A stretch of 64,000 bases of DNA from Mytilisepta virgata (lineage: Eukaryota > Mollusca > Bivalvia > Mytilida > Mytilidae), in NCBI GenBank assembly GCA_028015205.1, contig CM051521.1, positions 90,186,513 through 90,250,512 of the forward strand, read 5' to 3'. Under the pieces are notes generated by a model, which saw only the letters and a list, made by a program, of their open reading frames with translations, made no database searches and was not told the origin of the DNA. The position numbers and the translations under genes are program-made. Positions 57,001-63,000 of the stretch are shown here, in pieces (positions within the stretch are counted from its first letter, which is position 1; every line of letters begins with the position of its first letter).

Positions 57001-60000
57001 GTGAAACATTTAAATGATTGGTGTTTTGTAGATTATTTGCTTTGACTGGTTCTTTCAACTCCTTGTTAAACATACCAGTAGATACCAGTATTTACCCTTA
57101 CTACTTGTCCTGGCAGGAAGTCTATAAACAGATGAATACTGTCATACAAAGTTTACAAGGTAGACTCTTAGTATATGTTAGAGTGAATTCGTAACAATTT
57201 GATACTCTCTTTTGAAAGTTTATTATGTATTTAAGAGAAATGTGTGAATGAAATGTATTTTAATTGCTGGTAAATAGCAGCCTGTAGAACTTCTAAACTC
57301 GAGGCCTTAAGATATTGTGGACTTTTAAGATATGAGCTCTTGGTTGCTTATTGAAGACTCAATAGTAACTTGGGTAATGTCATGGGCTATATCTCTAATC
57401 AGTATCTAATATAAAAAAAATCTTAAATAGTATTTATATTACTTTTTAGATGGATCATCCTCAGATACTAATGGAGCCATCCAGAACCTGTGGAATGCAA
57501 TGTCAACTTTGAACTCTCATTTGAACCTCATTGAAGGAAACACAACATATGGAGAACTTGTAAGATTCTGTTTCATTTAATATTAACATAACAGATCCAG
57601 GGGTTATTGTTTGCATTCCTCCCAACTGCTGCAGGAAAAAAACATTTTTTGTATCTGTTATATCAAGCAAAAATGTTTTGCAGTTCAACTAATACATGGA
57701 AACTGTTACGATTTTTTAACAAGCATTTTGGAAGCCGCTAATTTAATTTTTTGGCCTAAGTTGTCTTAATATATTCAATTTGTTTATATCAAAACTATAA
57801 TCAATGATATTTTCAATTTAGGTTACAGAGCTTGGGAAAGACTCGGCCCTACAAAGTCAAGTATGTGATAAAGACTGGATAGAAAGTTCAGCTGGAGTGG
57901 AATTTACACAGAAGGTGTATGATGCTCTCTGTAAACAGGATCCGAAGGACTGGAACAGAAGGCTGACAGATTCCGGGTTTCTCCAATATTATGGATATTT
58001 CTTACTGACAAATATGGTAGGAAAATAATCTGATAAGCATTTATTTATTACCTCAGAATATCATTATCAAATTACACAATTTGGGCATAGTTAGTGTTGA
58101 AGAAATAAATTAATAGACTTTTATTTTTATTCATGAGTAAAATTTGGGATTCTACTGACACACTAGGGACAGTTGATTTATTTCTATGCAAGTTAACTAA
58201 TGATTTTTCTTGCAAAAAGTACACAGGCACATCTTCGCACAATAGTGCAATTCAGACAAATTTTCAAGCATTTACAAGCATTCAATGTAGAATTTTTAGC
58301 TATATTTATTTTATAAGAGAAAATTTGAAATTATAAGGATATCAGTTTCCAATTTACTTTCAGAAGGTGAACAGTTTTAGTAATACCACTATGTCAGAAA
58401 TGTTGACCAGATTTATAAGCCAGATCCAAAATTTGACAACAGCTTTCAGTTCTCTGAATGTGGAGCAGCTCACACAATTACAGAATATACTGTTAGGAGA
58501 CTTAAATGATCTAACAATTAATCAGCAGTTTTATGAGTGAGTAAAATGTGCCTTTTGGACGTATGATAAGTGGGATTAAATAATATTATACCCCCACTCT
58601 ACGGAGTGTGTGGTATAAAGGATTCATCTTGTCCGTCCGACCTTCTGTCCGTCCGTCTGTTCAAACTGAAATTTTTCAGACTTATCTCAGCTTCTGTGCA
58701 ACGGAATGTTTTGATATTTGGCCTGTAGCTTTATGACCATGAGTTGTATCGTCTCTCCTATTTTCAGGTCTGTCAAGGAACCACTTCCTGTTTGCCGATA
58801 CTTACACAAATTTGACAATACCTTATGTTTACATGAAATTTTTCATCAAACTTTTCAAGTCTGTTTTCCAAATTTTCAAAATTAAAAAAAAGTGGGGGTA
58901 TACTTTGCATGATAACATATGCAACCTCATGTTTAATTTTGAAACTGTATAAGACCCTGTTGTAATCTTTGGATATTTGTTCAGTAACATTAACTTGTGA
59001 TTTTATGCTTTCTTTGTAACATCACTCCATTTCCATCTTTCCCTACATTTATTAGGAAGTTTATTATGATTTTTGTTGCAGATCATTTAATTGGTTAAAT
59101 CTGATAGATAACAGTACTGAAGGATGGCTACTGGGAATGTTAAACTTTGTCACAGAAGTAAATGCCTATGTAGAGAGACATTTCAGTATATTAAAAGGTT
59201 AGTGTATTTTATAGGTATTAATATAATGTTACATTTATGTAAATATTATATTGAGCAGTGAATTGAAGTCTAATTCAAAGGGACATATCATCTGAGTAAT
59301 TTATTAATATATGTTATAGAATGTCCAAAATTGTGTAAATAGGCAGAAAAAAATTACAAAAAACCCAATTAATTCGAGTGCAAAATATGAAGAAATTTCC
59401 CTGAAAATACAATCAAGTGAAAAAGATGATCATGTCAACTATTGTTTACCTCTACAAAGAAATCAATGACATTGGACGTGTTCAGTAGTTTGAATTGTTT
59501 TTGCCAGGTTTATATGTAAAAATATACATACATGTACATACTTGATAAAATTTCCAGTTGTATTTTTTCGGAATTTGCATATGCTTTCTTCATAAATGTA
59601 AATTTTAGATATGAGTGAAGAGGTACCCCTGACAATACTGTTACCAAATAATACTGTAATAGCCAAGCTATTGGAGACAACATTTGGATCTCAAACAGCT
59701 GCTACTCTGCTGGCTTCAAACCTCGCTCCAGACAAGGTATTAACAATTTAATAGATTTTCATCTATGATATTATCTAGAAAACATTTATTTAGTTTAGTT
59801 AAAACTTAATATTTGTGTTGGGGAAACAAGTTATAGCAGCATATAATAATTCCTCTCCCCTGGTGAAAAAAAAGATGTAAAGTGTTAGAATTCATAGCAA
59901 ACTTTAAGCGCTGTCAATTGGATGTCATTATTTTCCTTTCCTGTTGTCCGTTTTGTTATGTATTAATAATAAATATTAAGTTTATTGTACCAAATAATTA

Positions 60001-63000
60001 AAAACAATTTTTTATCCAAGTCGAAAATTTTAACAAATGTTGTCAAAAACTTGGAACTAACGGTTAATAACCAGAGCATATTGATGTTCAGAGAGAAAGT
60101 AACTACCAAAAACGCATGCACACACAACATAAATGAACTAAACCAACATTGATTATTTGAACTTACATGTATAATCCTGAATTTTGTCTTTTTCAGTTCT
60201 TAGAAATTGCCTTTAGTAATTCCTGGCAAGAAAATATTTGTCAGGATGTTGCCATATTTACCGACACATTTAGGATTCCTGCTGACAGTGGTATAAATAT
60301 TACATTACTTCAGCATGACTTATGTGAGGATTTATCAAAGCAAGACTCAACTATAAGGCACCTTCTAAATAAACTAGATATGACAGAAGTCTTCAAATCA
60401 GTAAGTCTATACTGTACATTTATTGCCTTTGGTGTAGGTTGTTTTTAGATTTTATTATTCTAATGGATCTGTTTAGAATGCAGCCATAGGTCAAATAAGT
60501 AAACTTACAAAGAAGTTATGAATTTTAATCAAAATATACCCTTGTGTAAATCCGAGTTGCCCTACCATAATTTATCCAAAGGCATTGGTTCATCAAGTCT
60601 TGATTTATTCAGATCATAAATGTAGGAGTGAAACTCAAACAAAGAAGATATAGTTTTTAATCCAACAATTATCAGAACTAACAGAATTTTACATGACTAC
60701 CTTTAAACCAATAAAATTATGTATTTTGCATTATTTAAAAAAAAAAACAACATGTACATATGAATGTTTGTTGATTGTACAACCAAGTGACTAATGAAAA
60801 TAATGTGAATCTTCCACTAAAGGTGTGTTACTAAATTGGTTTGAATTAAATATTATGAATGTAATCTGTTGAATTTCCTGTGTAGCATGAAGACAATGTT
60901 CACTATGGTTTAATCATACTTTCTTTCCAAAACATGAGGCAGGTAATTAATTTCCTTAGGCCCAGAAAATTGTTGTACAATTTTTTTTTATTTCCTACTT
61001 TGCAGAAAATTAAGCATTTTTATGTCAGAACTCTTCAGTCATGTTTTGCTATTGTTTTTTTCAGTTTGATGAATGGATGATGGGTAAAACATCTTCCTTA
61101 CCAAAAGTTAATACAACAGACTTGTATATGGCAATACAGCAGAAGATAGAAGAATTTGTTGCCACAGTAACTAAAGTACAGAACTTGACTTTGACAGAGG
61201 ATGGACTTGATTTATGGTTGTCACCAATATTTACAGCTTTATCAAGACTCAACATGCCACAAGACAGGTATGAATAGTGACCAAGTATAATAATCATAGA
61301 TAGACGTATAGGTCTTAAATACAGAAGAACATTTTTCAGAAAACATTTACCTCTAAAACTGCTTGGTAAGTGGAATGATTCTAGTGTAGGAACTCAAATC
61401 AACAATTAGGTCATTGGCAGAAACAGAAGATTTAGTAGAGAAATATTTGAAATATCCTTGATAACTAGTGATACATGTAGTTGAGCCAAATATTTACTGT
61501 AATATTCTGAGTGGATCATTTTTTGGTGGCTGCATTTTGTAGTACAGTTATAAAAATCATACAAAAAATGTAAGAAAAAAACAGAAAATCACTGAGGAAA
61601 TATTTAGGAAATTAAAAATAAGTCCAGTAATGGTAATCATAGAAGTTTTAAATAAAGTTCTTGTTTTATAAACAACTTTTTTTTTTCAGTATTGGAGATA
61701 CATGCGATGCCACAATATCTTATATAGAAAATACAGCTTTGTATAAGGATACTATAAAACCAGTACTGTTGGGCATTTACCAAAATATGGAGAATACACT
61801 CAATCAGATGAAGCTACAAACAGGTACATATTTTATTAGAAGTACAATTTGCATTTATATTTCTTTGCTCACTGACCCTAAATTTTTCATAATTTCAGTG
61901 ATTAGTTTGCCTCAACGAAGTTGAGTGGGGCTATTGGAGTCACCTCGGCATCCACGTCCATAGCCAGTTCTCAGTTACTAGTTGACATACATGTAGGTTC
62001 ATATATTTTTGTGTGCAGGTGCAATGAAGAGACTGACCATGTGACATAAATGAAGATCACATGACCCATATTACACGGTTGACTAGCTTTTTAAGTTTTA
62101 TGTAAAAAGTCAGTTTTGATATACAAAGTGACCTACAATCAAATTACTTGGTGTGAGGGTGCATCTCGGGGAGTAACACAGCCTCCTACCAAAATTAGGT
62201 CACTCTGACCTTCTTATCGCGCTTCATTGACTTAGGTTAAGTTTTACGTCCGAGTTCAGTTCTCCGATACCAAGGGACCTACAATCATATTACTTGGTGT
62301 GAGGATGCATCTCGGGGAGTAACACAGCCTCCCACCAAAATTAGGTCACCCTGACCTACTTATCACACTTCATTGACTTAGGTTAATTTTTACGTCCGAA
62401 TTCAGTTCTCGGATACCAAGGGACCTACAATCATAAAACTTGGTGTGAGGATGCATCTGAGGATGTAACACAGCCTCCCACCAAAATTAGGTCACTCTGA
62501 CCTAATTATCGCTCTATATTGACATAGGTTAAGTTTTACATCTGAGTTCAGTTCTCCTACACCAAGCGACCTACAACCATTACTTAAGGGTGCATCTCGG
62601 GGAGCTACACAGCCACACACTAAAATAAGTGGGGGAACGAGGCAAACTTTGTAAAAGTAGATTTCTGGTTTTAAATTAAGAAGCCAATGAAAGAAAGTAT
62701 TATGAAATGCTTATTATTTATTGTGGGTTTTGAAAGTCAAATCGAGTCTATACAATAAATATGAAATCACAAGAGTTTTGTGTCACATTAAGATATCATT
62801 CATTTATGTATCTCCAGTCCTCTGTCTGATTGAAATGTCATACTCTTAAGCATCTGTTTCATATTTATATTATACGTAGTATTTTGTTGGAATTGATATA
62901 AATTCTTATTTATTTTAGCTGTAGAAGACTTAATATGTGGAAAACCAATGAATTCTACAGATTTCCTACAGAAAATACTGTCTTCAAACATAACTACACT

